DNA of 64,000 nt from Tetrapisispora phaffii CBS 4417 (Eukaryota > Ascomycota > Saccharomycetes > Saccharomycetales > Saccharomycetaceae): positions 372,001-436,000 of the forward strand of contig NC_016520.1 in NCBI RefSeq assembly GCF_000236905.1, written 5' to 3'. Positions 1 through 10,300 of the stretch are shown piece by piece. The translations under genes were made by a program, and so were the position numbers. Position 1 is the first letter of the stretch. The number at the start of each line of letters is the position of its first letter. The notes below the pieces were generated by a model. It was not told the DNA's origin, did not search any database, and saw nothing but the letters and a program-made list of their open reading frames with translations.

Positions 1-1815
1 ATTGTTAAACAGCCAGATTCCTTAGGTTCAATTTTATTTGGAGATAGAATTTATAATTCTCCATTCAGTATCAAAATGTTAAAACCAGAAAATAATGTTA
101 AATTATGTTCTATTACTATCCCAGGCTCAGATGCTAAATTCATAAATAAATTAATTAAAAATGGATTTTTCCAAAATTGGTTGATTGATGGTTTACCAGC
201 TGCAAGAAAAATTTATGATTCTAACACTCACACTGAGTTTTATGATGTAGGATTTCCTTTAGGTTTTGTTGAGATTAAGAAAAATGTTGGTGGTTTAGGT
301 ATTCCAATGGATGCTAAGACAAAAGACTCAGGTAAAAAGAACAGTAACTCTGATAAGAAAAAGGATTCTAAGAAAAAAGATGATTCCCAGAAGAAAGAAG
401 ATTCTAATAAGAAAGAAAAAAGAGAACCAAAAAGAATAAGCAAATTAGTCCACAATGTGGAGTTTCCATACTTAGCCAATCATTATGTTATTAACGTTGA
501 AGTTCACGACCGTGGTGAAGGTAATTACCGTGTTGTCGGTGTAACAGTTGATCCATATTCCACAACTGATTCTGCCAACCCAGAAAAGGGAAATAAGTTA
601 TTCTTAGATGAGAAGAAAGATAACGAAGTCACATTCTCTTATTCCGTTAATTTCATCGAATCGGAAACAGTTTGGGCTACTAGATGGGATAAATATTTAC
701 ACACTTACAATCCAACTATTCAATGGTTTTCTCTAGTCAATTTTTCGATTATTGTCTTATTATTGTCTGCATTGGTTACCTATTCCTTATTGAAAGCGTT
801 GAAAAGCGACTTTGCTCGTTACGAGGAATTTAATTTAGATAATAGTTTCAATGAAGACTCTGGCTGGAAACTAGGTCACGGTGATGTTTTCCGTATTCCA
901 AGTCAATCTATGCTATTATCTATTTTAGTTGGTTCTGGCGCTCAACTATTCTTGATGATAATTAGTAGTATCTTTTTGGCTGCTATCGGTATCATTTCAC
1001 CAAGCTCAAGAGGTTCGTTACCTTCTGCCATGTTTACATTCTATGCATTGTTCGGGTTCTGGGGTTCTTATATTTCTATGAGTGTTTACAAATTTTTCAA
1101 AGGTCCATATTGGAAGGCTAATATGATTTTAACACCACTTTTAGTTCCAGGTTTCATTTTGGTGAGTATACTTGGTTTGAATTTTTTCTTACTATTTGTC
1201 CACTCTTCAGGTACGATCCCAATGACAGCTTTACTTTTAATTGTGGTGATCTGGTTCGTCATTTCACTACCATTATCTTTCCTCGGTTCATTACTTGCTA
1301 ACAAAAGATCTAACTGGGGCGAACATCCAACGAAGACTAACCAGATTGCGAGACAAATCCCATTTCAATCATGGTACTTAAAGACCATCCCGGCAATTTT
1401 AATTGCAGGTATATTTCCATTCGGTGCTATTGCAGTTGAATTATACTTCATTTATACCAGTTTATGGTTTAACAAGATCTTCTATATGTTTGGTTTCTTA
1501 TTTGTTTCCTTCTTACTGTTGACCTTGACCACATCATTAGTTACTGTGTTAATAACTTATCAATCATTATGCATGGAAAACTGGAACTGGCAATGGAGAA
1601 GTTTCACAATTGGTGGGGTTGGTTGCTCATTATACATTTTCATTCACTCAATTTTGTTCACCAAATTTAAATTAGGTGGATTCACTACCATGATATTATA
1701 TATTGGTTACACTTTACTACTTTCAATTTTGTCATGTATTGTCACTGGTGCTGTTGGATTTATCAGCAGTATGATCTTTGTAAGAAAGATTTACTCAAAT
1801 GTTAGAGTTGACTAG
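1..1815 (+). CDS. TMN2: TMN2/EMP70-type nonaspanin (TM9 superfamily), 5' end cut off by the window edge
   Basis: The reading frame is open from base 1, so the N-terminus lies outside the window; the ATG at 76 is internal. About 604 codons are visible, against roughly 670 residues in yeast TMN2/EMP70. The first residues seen (SLGSILFGDR, then SPF) match the lumenal domain of the family. The second half holds about nine hydrophobic segments, starting near base 735, and the protein ends in KIYSNVRVD, close to the short C-terminal sorting signal typical of TM9 proteins. Family members act in endosome and Golgi membranes, in metal homeostasis and cell adhesion. I prefer TMN2 (YDR107C) to EMP70 because TMS1 (YDR105C) and SPO71 (YDR104C) follow in the same orientation. 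Odd: the lumenal part has a Lys/Ser/Asp-rich insert at about bases 316-435. Confidence 0.9.
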   Translation: MVKQPDSLGSILFGDRIYNSPFSIKMLKPENNVKLCSITIPGSDAKFINKLIKNGFFQNWLIDGLPAARKIYDSNTHTEFYDVGFPLGFVEIKKNVGGLGIPMDAKTKDSGKKNSNSDKKKDSKKKDDSQKKEDSNKKEKREPKRISKLVHNVEFPYLANHYVINVEVHDRGEGNYRVVGVTVDPYSTTDSANPEKGNKLFLDEKKDNEVTFSYSVNFIESETVWATRWDKYLHTYNPTIQWFSLVNFSIIVLLLSALVTYSLLKALKSDFARYEEFNLDNSFNEDSGWKLGHGDVFRIPSQSMLLSILVGSGAQLFLMIISSIFLAAIGIISPSSRGSLPSAMFTFYALFGFWGSYISMSVYKFFKGPYWKANMILTPLLVPGFILVSILGLNFFLLFVHSSGTIPMTALLLIVVIWFVISLPLSFLGSLLANKRSNWGEHPTKTNQIARQIPFQSWYLKTIPAILIAGIFPFGAIAVELYFIYTSLWFNKIFYMFGFLFVSFLLLTLTTSLVTVLITYQSLCMENWNWQWRSFTIGGVGCSLYIFIHSILFTKFKLGGFTTMILYIGYTLLLSILSCIVTGAVGFISSMIFVRKIYSNVRVD

Positions 1816-1905
1816 ATGTCACTTTCTTATAGTTAGATAAAATATATTTTATATCATTTTAAAAAGATAATAGATTCAGAGTACAGAAATTTAGTACATT
1901 ATTCT

Positions 1906-2442
1906 TGTCAGAGTTATTGTAGTGAATGTGACAGAACTAAGTGTTTTTGACACTTTGAGTTCAGAACCAATTGATCACTTACTAATTGGAAAGAAGGTTC
2001 TAGAACACTCTTCCAAAGGATAGATGAATACTTTACTGTGGAGAAACAAGCTTATGTTGGGTAGTTCCAACATCTAAGTTAGTGTCATTAGCCACTTCAG
2101 TTGCTCTAGTATAGTCCATCTTCTTTATAGTTAAATAATCGATTGGTCCTTTATTAGTGTATTTAAACTATTCTATATAGAGTTAGAAGCCCTCCTTATA
2201 TATGAGTTGAACTGACAGTTGAATGAACACGTACACATGTTCATTCATCCTCCTAAGATCTTTAGTGCTGTATTGTACATCTGTGTTTATCGCGTAGCCA
2301 TTTACATTGTAGTGAGAAATTTTCACCTACCACTTGGAAGATTGTTCTAGACCTTCTTTCCATTAGTAAGTGATCTATTAGTTCTGGACTCAAAGTGTCA
2401 TAAACTCTTAGTTCTGTCACATACACTACAATAATTCTGACA
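1906..2442. repeat. Inverted pair of LTR-like sequences upstream of tRNA-Ile
   Basis: Bases 1906-2016 read rightward match the reverse complement of 2334-2442 at about 91% identity by eye; both arms begin TGTCAG. The middle (about 2017-2333) does not pair well. On the minus strand, reading from 2442, there is a TATA-like element (TATATAAGG, 2194-2202), then an ATG at 2119 opening a 28-codon frame that stops at 2033. An LTR promoter with the first gag codons inside or beside the LTR is the arrangement of Ty1-type elements. I infer remnants of two LTR copies in opposite orientation, but I do not recognise the family and no gag-pol remains. The site is about 370 bp upstream of a tRNA gene, a favoured Ty1-type target. 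Confidence 0.5.
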
Positions 2443-2809
2443 ATAAAGTATATAATCTAACAACATTTTAATATATTAAGGCAATGAACACAACTATTGA
2501 GCAATAATATTTCAATCTACCGTTCTGTCCAACGAGACGACGTCGTCGAGTTGAACACGTATGGCAGACTGATGGTTCTACAGTTCTATTTATGCATTAG
2601 AAATTCTGCTATTACATTCTTGCAGGCACTATTGTTTCAGGTTTGCAACAATAATCTCCTAAAAAGGTAATATCTGGTATCGTATATTCAGTTATACGTC
2701 CAGTGTCATCTCCAACACCAACAAATTCTAAGAATGTAATAACAATTAGTAGTTATATCATAATATACGTTTTGTATCACTTTATATTCCAACGACAGAT
2801 AAGAAAAAT
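2443..2809. other. Gene-free stretch between LTR-like repeat and tRNA-Ile
   Basis: No gene is seen. It holds a perfect 12-bp palindrome, GACGACGTCGTC (2536-2547), and a 12-bp inverted repeat (2610-2621 with 2730-2741). It may contain further degraded retroelement sequence, but I cannot support that. Confidence 0.5.
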
Positions 2810-2883
2810 GGTCCCTTGGCCCAGTTGGTTAAGGCATCGTGCTAATAACGCGGGGATCAGCGGTTCGATCCCGCTAGGGACCA
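2810..2883 (+). tRNA. tI(AAU): tRNA-Ile, anticodon AAT (IAU)
   Basis: A full 74-nt cloverleaf with no intron. The 7-bp acceptor stem is GGTCCCT (2810-2816) with AGGGACC (2876-2882), and the discriminator base is A2883. The anticodon loop CTAATAA places anticodon AAT at 2844-2846, closed by a stem with two G.U pairs. The D-arm sequence CCCAGTTGGTTAAGG and the B box GGTTCGATCCC (T loop) are standard internal Pol III promoter elements. CCA is not encoded as part of the acceptor. The sequence closely resembles yeast tRNA-Ile(AAU). A TTTCTTTTT tract just downstream serves as terminator. Confidence 0.97.
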
Positions 2884-2884
2884 T

Positions 2885-2894
2885 TTCTTTTTAT
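2885..2894 (+). terminator. Pol III T-tract terminator of tRNA-Ile
   Basis: The T-rich run TTTCTTTTTA begins two bases after the tRNA discriminator base, as expected for RNA polymerase III termination. Confidence 0.7.
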
Positions 2895-3151
2895 TGTTAA
2901 CTTGATAAACGATACAAGAATTGGTGAATAATGGTAAGTTAGATTTTTGTAAGACACTGCATTTAATACCAATCTTACTTTTAGTTGTCGATTTTATTTC
3001 TTTTGAGATCAATCGAGGTATATTGCAATTTAAGTGTTGGAAACTATTCAGTTACATGAATTTTTAGACTGTGTTCACAAGATAGAAAATTTCCATCACA
3101 CTACTTTGCTTGTAATACCATCGGATTTGGTGACTAGAAAATATTAGAATT

Positions 3152-3373
3152 ATGCCATCAAAAGAAAAAAATCCTGAGACTGCTACTATTGGTAGTGACC
3201 CAAATAGCAAATTAAGAAATGAAACTAAACTACTAAGAGACACTTTAGATTTACTATGGAATAAGACATTGGAGCAACAACAACTTTGCGAACAGTCGGA
3301 GAAAGAAAACGAATATCTACAAGAATATATCAACAGTTTAATGGCCTCTAGTAATGTATTAGATAGACAATGA
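3152..3373 (+). CDS. SLO1: SLO1-like short coiled-coil protein (SCOC family)
   Basis: A 73-residue protein. Residues about 23-68 form one coiled coil ending in YLQEYINSLMASSNVL, very close to the signature of animal SCOC (YIENLMSASSVF). Yeast Slo1 (85 residues) is the SCOC-like partner of the Arf-like GTPase Arl3 at the Golgi. Position supports this: YER180C-A in S. cerevisiae lies beside DMC1 (YER179W), the next chromosome V-type gene here, and the orientation agrees. The ATG at 3152 is the first in frame and gives a normal family length. The gene is short enough to be missed by automatic annotation. Confidence 0.85.
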   Translation: MPSKEKNPETATIGSDPNSKLRNETKLLRDTLDLLWNKTLEQQQLCEQSEKENEYLQEYINSLMASSNVLDRQ

Positions 3374-4042
3374 TCTTTCGATAAATAACTTGGATTATTT
3401 ATCTTAATCAAAAAAGACATCCTATATAACTTTCATTGATGAAGTCGTCATTAGTTCCCCTGGTAGGCTGTTTTTTAAGATATACAGACTCTTGGCAACT
3501 TTTGTAATGTTATGCCAAGAGTTACCTGGGAATTAATTATAACAATTAAGAATTGTAATGGATATGTGTGTTTGTAACTTCCATTTGGATGTGCAAGCAT
3601 CACGATTTTTGATATTTATAATGGAAGTAAGAAGAAATTAAGATGGGGATATTCGTTCATATAGGAAATACAATATATCTAATAGATTTTATTAACAGTA
3701 TAACAAAGATCAAGTAAAAAATGGTATGAAGTCATTATCATTATTTGACCTAGTGTGTATGATTTTTGTTCATTTTTAGTCTTCATTGAACTCACCATAC
3801 ATGATTATTCCAGTTTCTGCGTCGATTTCTCACTATTTGAATTTTTCGATATTTTTCGAAATCTTTAAATAAGAAATTTGTAGCATAGAATTTATAAAAT
3901 TAATTAGAAGTTAACAAGAATTTATAAATATTTTAATATTGTATAGATTATTTATTTAGTCATATAAACTCCCATTAGACTTCTAGATAATAGAAGAAAA
4001 TAATAACTTTGATTCATATATATAGCGACGCAAGTATAAGGA
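3374..4042. other. Intergenic stretch with three hairpins, then TMS1 promoter
   Basis: No protein gene. Three perfect inverted repeats lie within 141 bp: 10 bp at 3488-3497/3513-3522, 6 bp at 3542-3547/3551-3556, and 9 bp at 3577-3585/3620-3628. From about 3840 it becomes AT-rich promoter sequence for TMS1, with a TATATATA at 4016-4023. ISC10, found near SLO1 in S. cerevisiae, is not present. Confidence 0.5.
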
Positions 4043-5461
4043 ATGGGCGCCATAATTTCATTACCAATTAATTTTGTTGGCTCCTTTGTTGCATCTTCCC
4101 TAGGAGGGTGTTGTGCAAATGCATTTTCAAATGTTGTTTCCTCCGTTGGGTCTTCTTCTTTAGGAACTAGATTATTATATGCGTTTTGGTTACTAGGTAA
4201 TTCATTGCTTTCATGGATTTCAATGTCAGTAAATAAATCCTTTCTTTGGCCAGATAAAACATGTACAGCAACTGGTGAATGTGGTTTTTTTACAGTTCAT
4301 AGATTAAATTTTGCTTTAAGTTTGATGCATTTGTTATTAGCTGGTCTTCTAAAAAATGTCAAATCTACTAAAGATGCAAGAGCGGTGCTCCAAAACTCAT
4401 GGTGGTCTTTAAAATTTTTGATGTACATAATATTTATTGTATTTTCCTTCATGCTACCAAATGAATTTTACATATTCTTTTCCAAATGGGTCTCAGTACC
4501 TTCAGGTTCCATTTTTATCTTAGTTGGTTTGATATTATTAGTGGATTTTGCACACCAATGGGCAGAAACATGTATAGAACATGTTGAAGCCGAAGATGAG
4601 CATGCAAAATTTTGGGAAATAGTATTAGTTGTCGGTACCAGTTCGATGTATGGTGTATACTTAGTGATGAATATTGTAATGTACATTATGTTCTGTCATT
4701 CAGATTGTAATATGAACGAAACAGCATTGATTATAAATATAATATTATCATTACTTGCATCAGGAATCTCAGTTCATCCAAAAATTCAAGAAGCTAATCC
4801 TAAATCAGGTTTAGCTCAGAGCGCTATGGTTGCAGTATATTGTACATATTTAACTATGAGTGCGATGGCGTCGGAACCAGATGATAAAAGATGTAACCCA
4901 CTAGTTAGAAATAGCAGTACTCGCAGTATGAGTGTTATAATTGGTTCTATATTTACATTTATAACAATTGCTTATACAACAACTAGAGCTGCAACAAATA
5001 CAGCCTTCCAAGGGAATAGTGGAAATGGTGAAGTATATTTGGGAGATGACTTAGAATATGAAGGTTTAGGCGGCCAAACAAGAAGTCAACTTCGGTATGA
5101 AGCAATTAAGCAAGCAGTTGAAGAAGGTTCTCTTCCAGAAAGCGCATTGCATGATTCCACCTGGCTTGGAAACATTAACAGGGATGGATCAATGGATGAT
5201 GCAAACGATGATGAAAAAAATGGTACCAAGTACAATTATTCTCTTTTTCATTTAATATTTTTCTTAGCTACTCAATGGATTGCCATTTTGCTGACGATAA
5301 ATATTACACAAGATGATGTTGGAAATTTTATTCCCGTAGGCAGGACTTATTTCTATTCTTGGGTAAAGATCATCAGCGCATGGTTATGTTATGGACTATA
5401 CATTTGGACAATTATAGCGCCAATAGTTATGCCAGAAAGATTTGAATTTGATGAGTATTGA
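4043..5461 (+). CDS. TMS1: TMS1, Serinc-family multi-pass membrane protein
   Basis: 472 residues, almost the same as yeast Tms1 (473). The N-terminus (MGAIISLP, then a Gly/Ser/Cys-rich segment with GGCCANAFS) is diagnostic of the Serinc/TDE1 family. About ten or eleven hydrophobic segments follow, with an acidic hydrophilic loop before the last two. The family has been linked to serine incorporation into membrane lipids and, more recently, lipid scrambling; yeast Tms1 is vacuolar and has no firmly known role. It lies between TMN2 and SPO71 homologues in S. cerevisiae (YDR105C), with matching orientation here. Odd: the stop codon (5459-5461) sits inside an 11-bp tandem repeat. Confidence 0.95.
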   Translation: MGAIISLPINFVGSFVASSLGGCCANAFSNVVSSVGSSSLGTRLLYAFWLLGNSLLSWISMSVNKSFLWPDKTCTATGECGFFTVHRLNFALSLMHLLLAGLLKNVKSTKDARAVLQNSWWSLKFLMYIIFIVFSFMLPNEFYIFFSKWVSVPSGSIFILVGLILLVDFAHQWAETCIEHVEAEDEHAKFWEIVLVVGTSSMYGVYLVMNIVMYIMFCHSDCNMNETALIINIILSLLASGISVHPKIQEANPKSGLAQSAMVAVYCTYLTMSAMASEPDDKRCNPLVRNSSTRSMSVIIGSIFTFITIAYTTTRAATNTAFQGNSGNGEVYLGDDLEYEGLGGQTRSQLRYEAIKQAVEEGSLPESALHDSTWLGNINRDGSMDDANDDEKNGTKYNYSLFHLIFFLATQWIAILLTINITQDDVGNFIPVGRTYFYSWVKIISAWLCYGLYIWTIIAPIVMPERFEFDEY

Positions 5462-5493
5462 GTGAGTATTGAGTGAGTATTGAGTGAGTATTT
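5453..5493 (+). repeat. 11-bp tandem repeat across the TMS1 stop codon
   Basis: The unit GAGTATTGAGT is repeated three times (5453-5485), followed by a partial GAGTATT. The first copy supplies the last codons and the TGA stop of TMS1; the others lie in the 3' UTR. Confidence 0.9.
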
Positions 5494-5614
5494 AAATGGT
5501 AAATAGTCGAATAGAAACGTTAAGAAATTGTTTATTGATTTTATTTTTAAATATACTAAACAAATATTTATATAGCAATATTTTGGTTTACAAACTTCAT
5601 TTCTGTTATGAACA

Positions 5615-6613
5615 TCATTCTGTCGAATCGGTAATACCACTTTCAGAAATTATATAGACACATTCTCTTTCTGGCATGTCTGGTGAATCTTGGAGTTTTG
5701 CAACTCGTTCTTCACCTCTACCCTTTCTCAATAAGATTCTAGTAGCGGAAGCATGAGCTAAAACATGTCCCCCAACCGGTTTCCTACCATCTGCAGATGC
5801 AAATAATGAACTTGCGCCAGGGTCAGATTGAACTTGGTTTGTCATAAAAACAGCACAATTAAATTCTTCGGCCAATCTATTCAATTTGAACAGATGCTGA
5901 TTCAACTTCTGCTGCCTTTCATTAAGTTCACCTCTTCCACAGTAATCTACTCTAAAATTTGCCATAATGGAATCAACAACTATTAATTTGTATTCACCAG
6001 TACTTAACTCTTCCCCTAATTTTTCAACCAATTCCATTTGATGCTCACTATTTAATGCTCTGGCATACGATACATTATCAAGACAACTTTCAGGATCGAG
6101 GCCATATTTCTCAGCAATTTGTTTAATTCTCTCAGGTCTAAATGTTCCTTCTGTATCAATGTAGGCAACTTTCCCTTCAGCACCACCTAATTCTCTAGGT
6201 AATTGTGTAGTTACACATAGAGTATGTGACATTTGAGTTTTGCCGCAACGAAATTCACCAAATACTTCCGTAATGCTCATGGTCATAATGCCACCACCTA
6301 GTATGTTATCCAGTTGCTTTGATCCAGTGGATAGACTATACACCTTTTTTCTAATATTTAACTGGATAGTTGCTGGAATAAATCCAACTTGGATTATTTT
6401 CCCAGCAGCCTCTTTAATCTTCTCCACTTTAATTTCACTTAAGCCTTTAAGCTTACAAAGGTTCCTTCTTGTAACTGAAAGTAAAGTATTAACTGTGTAA
6501 ATACCACCTAATTTAAGTTTTTGTATATCAGAAACATTAATACCATAATTCTGTAACTCATCAATATTTATTATCGAAGACTGTGTTTCAGTGAGTTCTG
6601 TAGTTGTCGACAT
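5615..6613 (-). CDS. DMC1: DMC1 meiotic strand-exchange recombinase
   Basis: 332 residues (yeast Dmc1 334). The N-terminal helix-hairpin-helix region ([37 protein letters not shown]) is followed by the RecA/Rad51 ATPase core: Walker [10 protein letters not shown], Walker B LIVVDSIM, and the L2/DNA-binding region with [18 protein letters not shown]. Dmc1 forms filaments on single-stranded DNA at meiotic double-strand breaks and pairs homologues. It is Dmc1 rather than Rad51: it has the short Dmc1 N-terminus and is nearly collinear with yeast Dmc1. The frame is continuous from ATG to stop, so the short intron of S. cerevisiae DMC1 is absent. It is divergent from SPO71 and shares its promoter. 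Confidence 0.97.
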   Translation of the reverse strand: MSTTTELTETQSSIINIDELQNYGINVSDIQKLKLGGIYTVNTLLSVTRRNLCKLKGLSEIKVEKIKEAAGKIIQVGFIPATIQLNIRKKVYSLSTGSKQLDNILGGGIMTMSITEVFGEFRCGKTQMSHTLCVTTQLPRELGGAEGKVAYIDTEGTFRPERIKQIAEKYGLDPESCLDNVSYARALNSEHQMELVEKLGEELSTGEYKLIVVDSIMANFRVDYCGRGELNERQQKLNQHLFKLNRLAEEFNCAVFMTNQVQSDPGASSLFASADGRKPVGGHVLAHASATRILLRKGRGEERVAKLQDSPDMPERECVYIISESGITDSTE

Positions 6614-6795
6614 GTTATGTGTTTATTTCTTTGTTAACCTTATCAGTACTGTAGACTTTCTTTAAATCTGTAACAAAATATATTGGGTTTTTTTATAAAC
6701 AAATAGATTATTTTATGACCCAATGTTATTTTTAACATTCAGTTTTCTTTAGATTTTTTTAGGTTTCGCATTGATATATATATAACATGAAAAGT

Positions 6796-6805
6796 TGGGC
6801 GGCTA
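6796..6805 (+). promoter_or_regulatory. URS1-like (Ume6) site
   Basis: TGGGCGGCTA differs by one base from the URS1 consensus TCGGCGGCTA. URS1 is bound by Ume6, which represses early meiotic genes in vegetative cells and activates them with Ime1. It lies 183 bp from the DMC1 start. Confidence 0.6.
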
Positions 6806-7179
6806 ATTTGTTTTTCTTAATTTCATAGATATTAAAACACCACCATATTAGCTCTCAAATTTAGCAGGTTTCTCTTAAATTACACTTATTTAATAACAAC
6901 ATAACCACGTCAAATGTTGACGAGGTAATTCATTACATTTAAAGGTTACTCAATTTTGAATGAACTCTCTTTTTTCCTTGGTAAGAATTTATATGCCATA
7001 TCACCTCAGTTCTTGTGAATCAGATTATCAATGGCTGTCAATTCAGGTGTTAGATTATATTGTATAGTTATGAATCTTATTAAAAACTATATTGTGTATT
7101 AGCTAATATTGAAGGGTTTTTTAAAAAGAGAAAGCGTGGATTAAGGTAAAAGTTGAAATTAGTTAATGTCATTAGAAAT

Positions 7180-7188
7180 GACACAAAA
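7180..7188 (+). promoter_or_regulatory. Middle sporulation element (Ndt80 site)
   Basis: GACACAAAA fits the MSE consensus GNCRCAAAW exactly. It lies 174 bp upstream of SPO71. S. cerevisiae SPO71 is a mid-sporulation gene of the kind activated by Ndt80. Confidence 0.6.
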
Positions 7189-7361
7189 ATCGATATAAAT
7201 TTTTTAAGTCAATGGAGTTAAAGAGTATAAATGCAGGAAAAACTATAATAGAATAAAGACATATAATATAAAACAATTATACTTTTAGGCTAGTGTTCAA
7301 AATAATAAAACATCAAAAGGACAGACACTTTTGCTGATAACTAAATTTTAAAATATAATCC

Positions 7362-10300
7362 ATGAAATCACCATCACCATATGAAGACTTGGATTACCTC
7401 AAAAATATTGGCTATAATAAAAAGGATATCCTTGAAATAATAAATCTACCTAAAAATTCATATACTGCAAATAGATTGTTATACTTAACACCAAAGGAAC
7501 TCTCTAAACATGAAGTTACAACATTGTTGGGGGACGTTCCCAAAGACATCAAGATGAACAAAGGTTTTAGAAGAAATTTAAATATCTCACAATTGTTTAA
7601 AAGGAAGCAGGCTTCTATAAATATTAAATACGTTAAACAACGTACCGTTGCAACTTTAAACAATACAACAGATACAGGGAAAGTGCATAATTCCAAAAAT
7701 ATAACTTTTTTACCAACTATTAGTGAGTCTGAATCAAAGCCATTGTTGAAGAAAGTTAATGTTGACAAAGATAATGCTATTAACTATAGAAGAATTCATT
7801 CACGTAATAACAAGAAACTAGGTCGCTATAACAAGAATGGTAATAAATTATTGAATCCAAGAATTGATAAAATTTCAAGCAAAAATATAATAGATAATGA
7901 ATCACAGTCATATTTTACTGCAAACAATATAACTAGTGAGATAATAGGTAAATTAGAACAATCTAACAATTTGGTAAACAAAAGAAGTATCAACTCTCTC
8001 AAAACGTATGGTGAGTCCATTGAAAGTCTTCCAAGAGACCCTGGATCAGAATCAGATTATCATTTCAATCTGAAATCAATTTGTGAGTTCAATAATCATC
8101 CCTCTAGTCAGCACGTAGATACAAGATCATATATAATTGACAAAGATTATCTAAATGTTTTGGAACCAAAACCGATGTCACCCACTAAAAATGAACTAGA
8201 TGTTTTGTTGAACAATGAAAATAAAAGGAAGCCAGTATTTACAACTTCTAATAGGCATAATTCTTCTCATAATGTTAAAATTGTTTCCATGAGCTCAAAT
8301 AAAGATTCAGAAAAGTATGTCCCAAAATTTCATTTAAAAGAGAAAGTTATGGTCATAGTTATGGCAAGTGACGCATATCCATGTCATGTTAATGAATTTG
8401 GAGATATTAAGCCCTTGAAAACTAGGGTACTAGAGAGATGGAAGGAATATTTACTTAAAGTCAAATCAACTTGTAAAAATAGTATATTAGATGTACAGTT
8501 TAGTAAGACTGATAAAAATTCAAGTATAATCGAAGAATTTACTTCTGATAATTCCTTAGATGACAACTTTTGCATCAATTTTTCAATATCTAAACCATCA
8601 CAAATACAGTTATATGGAACTCTTGATAAGACTTTGTGTATTCAGAGAAATAGAGACAATAATAATGAGAAAAAAAAAGAAAATAAGTTTCGACAAGATT
8701 GTCTTTATATTATTTGTTTCAGGACCAGACAAAGTGCCTTAGTATGGTACAAATCGATACATGATTATTTTGGAGTAAATAATATATGCACTGACGTTTC
8801 ATTATATATTCCATCACTTAAAATAACATTAAAAATAAATTTTAATGAGCTATACATGCAATATTTGAGAAAGGAAGAAATTAAAAATCAAGAGACATTA
8901 AAGTTAATGAGAACGAAACATGGATATTTTACAATCCCTTCCCCTATTATTAAATATCTAAATGTGGTCATATTTGAAAGATTACTAAAAAATAATACTT
9001 CTTTAAAAGATAAAATATGGGATAGGAAACATTTACCTTTTGGTTTATCCTTTAAGTTTTATGATAGACTAGAGTGGTTTCCAGAAACACTTTCGACTTT
9101 ATTGTTTGAAAAAAATATTTCGAAGAAAGGTTTCTGTCTTGAGTTTAGAAAATTTAATGACACTTCTTCAAATCTTACTGAACACAGACAATTGAATAAA
9201 TTTATTAATCCTGTTCCAGTAGAAGGGTTTATAATCAATATCGTTGATATGAAAAATTACTCAAGTCAAAATGTTATCGCGTCGCTAAAATACTTATATG
9301 GTGTCACAATGGATAATTTATTGATTTTAGTACCATCACAGAAGGCTACTCCTCCTGAGACTTTTAACGAGTGGCGAAAACGAACCTGTCTCAAATTATC
9401 AGAAGAAGTTTACTCCGAGCACCGTTATTCACAAGCTTCATCTGATTTTAACCCATTTCCTTTAGGCGCTAGTGGAAATATATCTTGGCTTAAGCTTTCT
9501 GTTCTGAATTATGAATTTGAGGTTTATGATACGTATGCAGAAGAAGGATTTAAGAGAAAAGTATACAATGTAGTTAATTCAGAAAGTGTACTCCTATTAG
9601 ATGATATTTGTGACATATATGTATGCAATGGCGAAAAATTTAATTATTCAAAAAGGTCATTAAAATCCTTGTTGATGTGTTCTTATCGTTTATGGGGTGA
9701 CCGCAATAACATGAAAAATATACTTGCATCAATGGTTATTTTAGTCAATAAAACTGGGAAGGAATTCAAATTTCTTGCCCAAAATCCTGAGGTTGCAGAA
9801 AAGTGGGTAACACATTTACGGTTGATTCAAGATCATTGGAAACGCTATACCCTTTCAAGAAAGAGAAGTATACTAACCTTACGGAACAGAAATATCCAAT
9901 TCTTAAACCTATCAGAAACAGAAGAATCAAATATAAATAATACAACACAGAAATGGATATTAAATCGTGGTATATCCAATGCACGAATTTACAATATTAG
10001 ATCATTCGCAATGCTAAATCCAATTTTGCATCAAGGATATATTTGCCAAAAAAAGAACAAATATTCTACATATGATACGTTTTTTGCCATTTTAATTCCT
10101 GGTTTTATTATTTTATTCGAATTATTTACAAGATCTATTTCAGGATTTTCTAAAGATGAGATGATTAAAAAATGTAAATTAATTATTCCTTTAAAAGGAT
10201 CTTATATTTATTCAGGTAATATTACTGGTCTTGACTTTGGTCAAAAAAGACAACAGCATAACTACACCAACCCAAGTGAATCTGCAATGCCAAGAGCATG

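Larger units (their letters stand above)
6614..7361. promoter_or_regulatory. Shared divergent promoter of DMC1 and SPO71
   Basis: A 748-bp gap between two genes needed for meiosis and spore formation. It holds a URS1-like site (6796-6805), a canonical MSE (7180-7188) and a TATA-like run (about 6773-6783, nearer DMC1). In S. cerevisiae these genes lie on different chromosomes. Confidence 0.6.
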
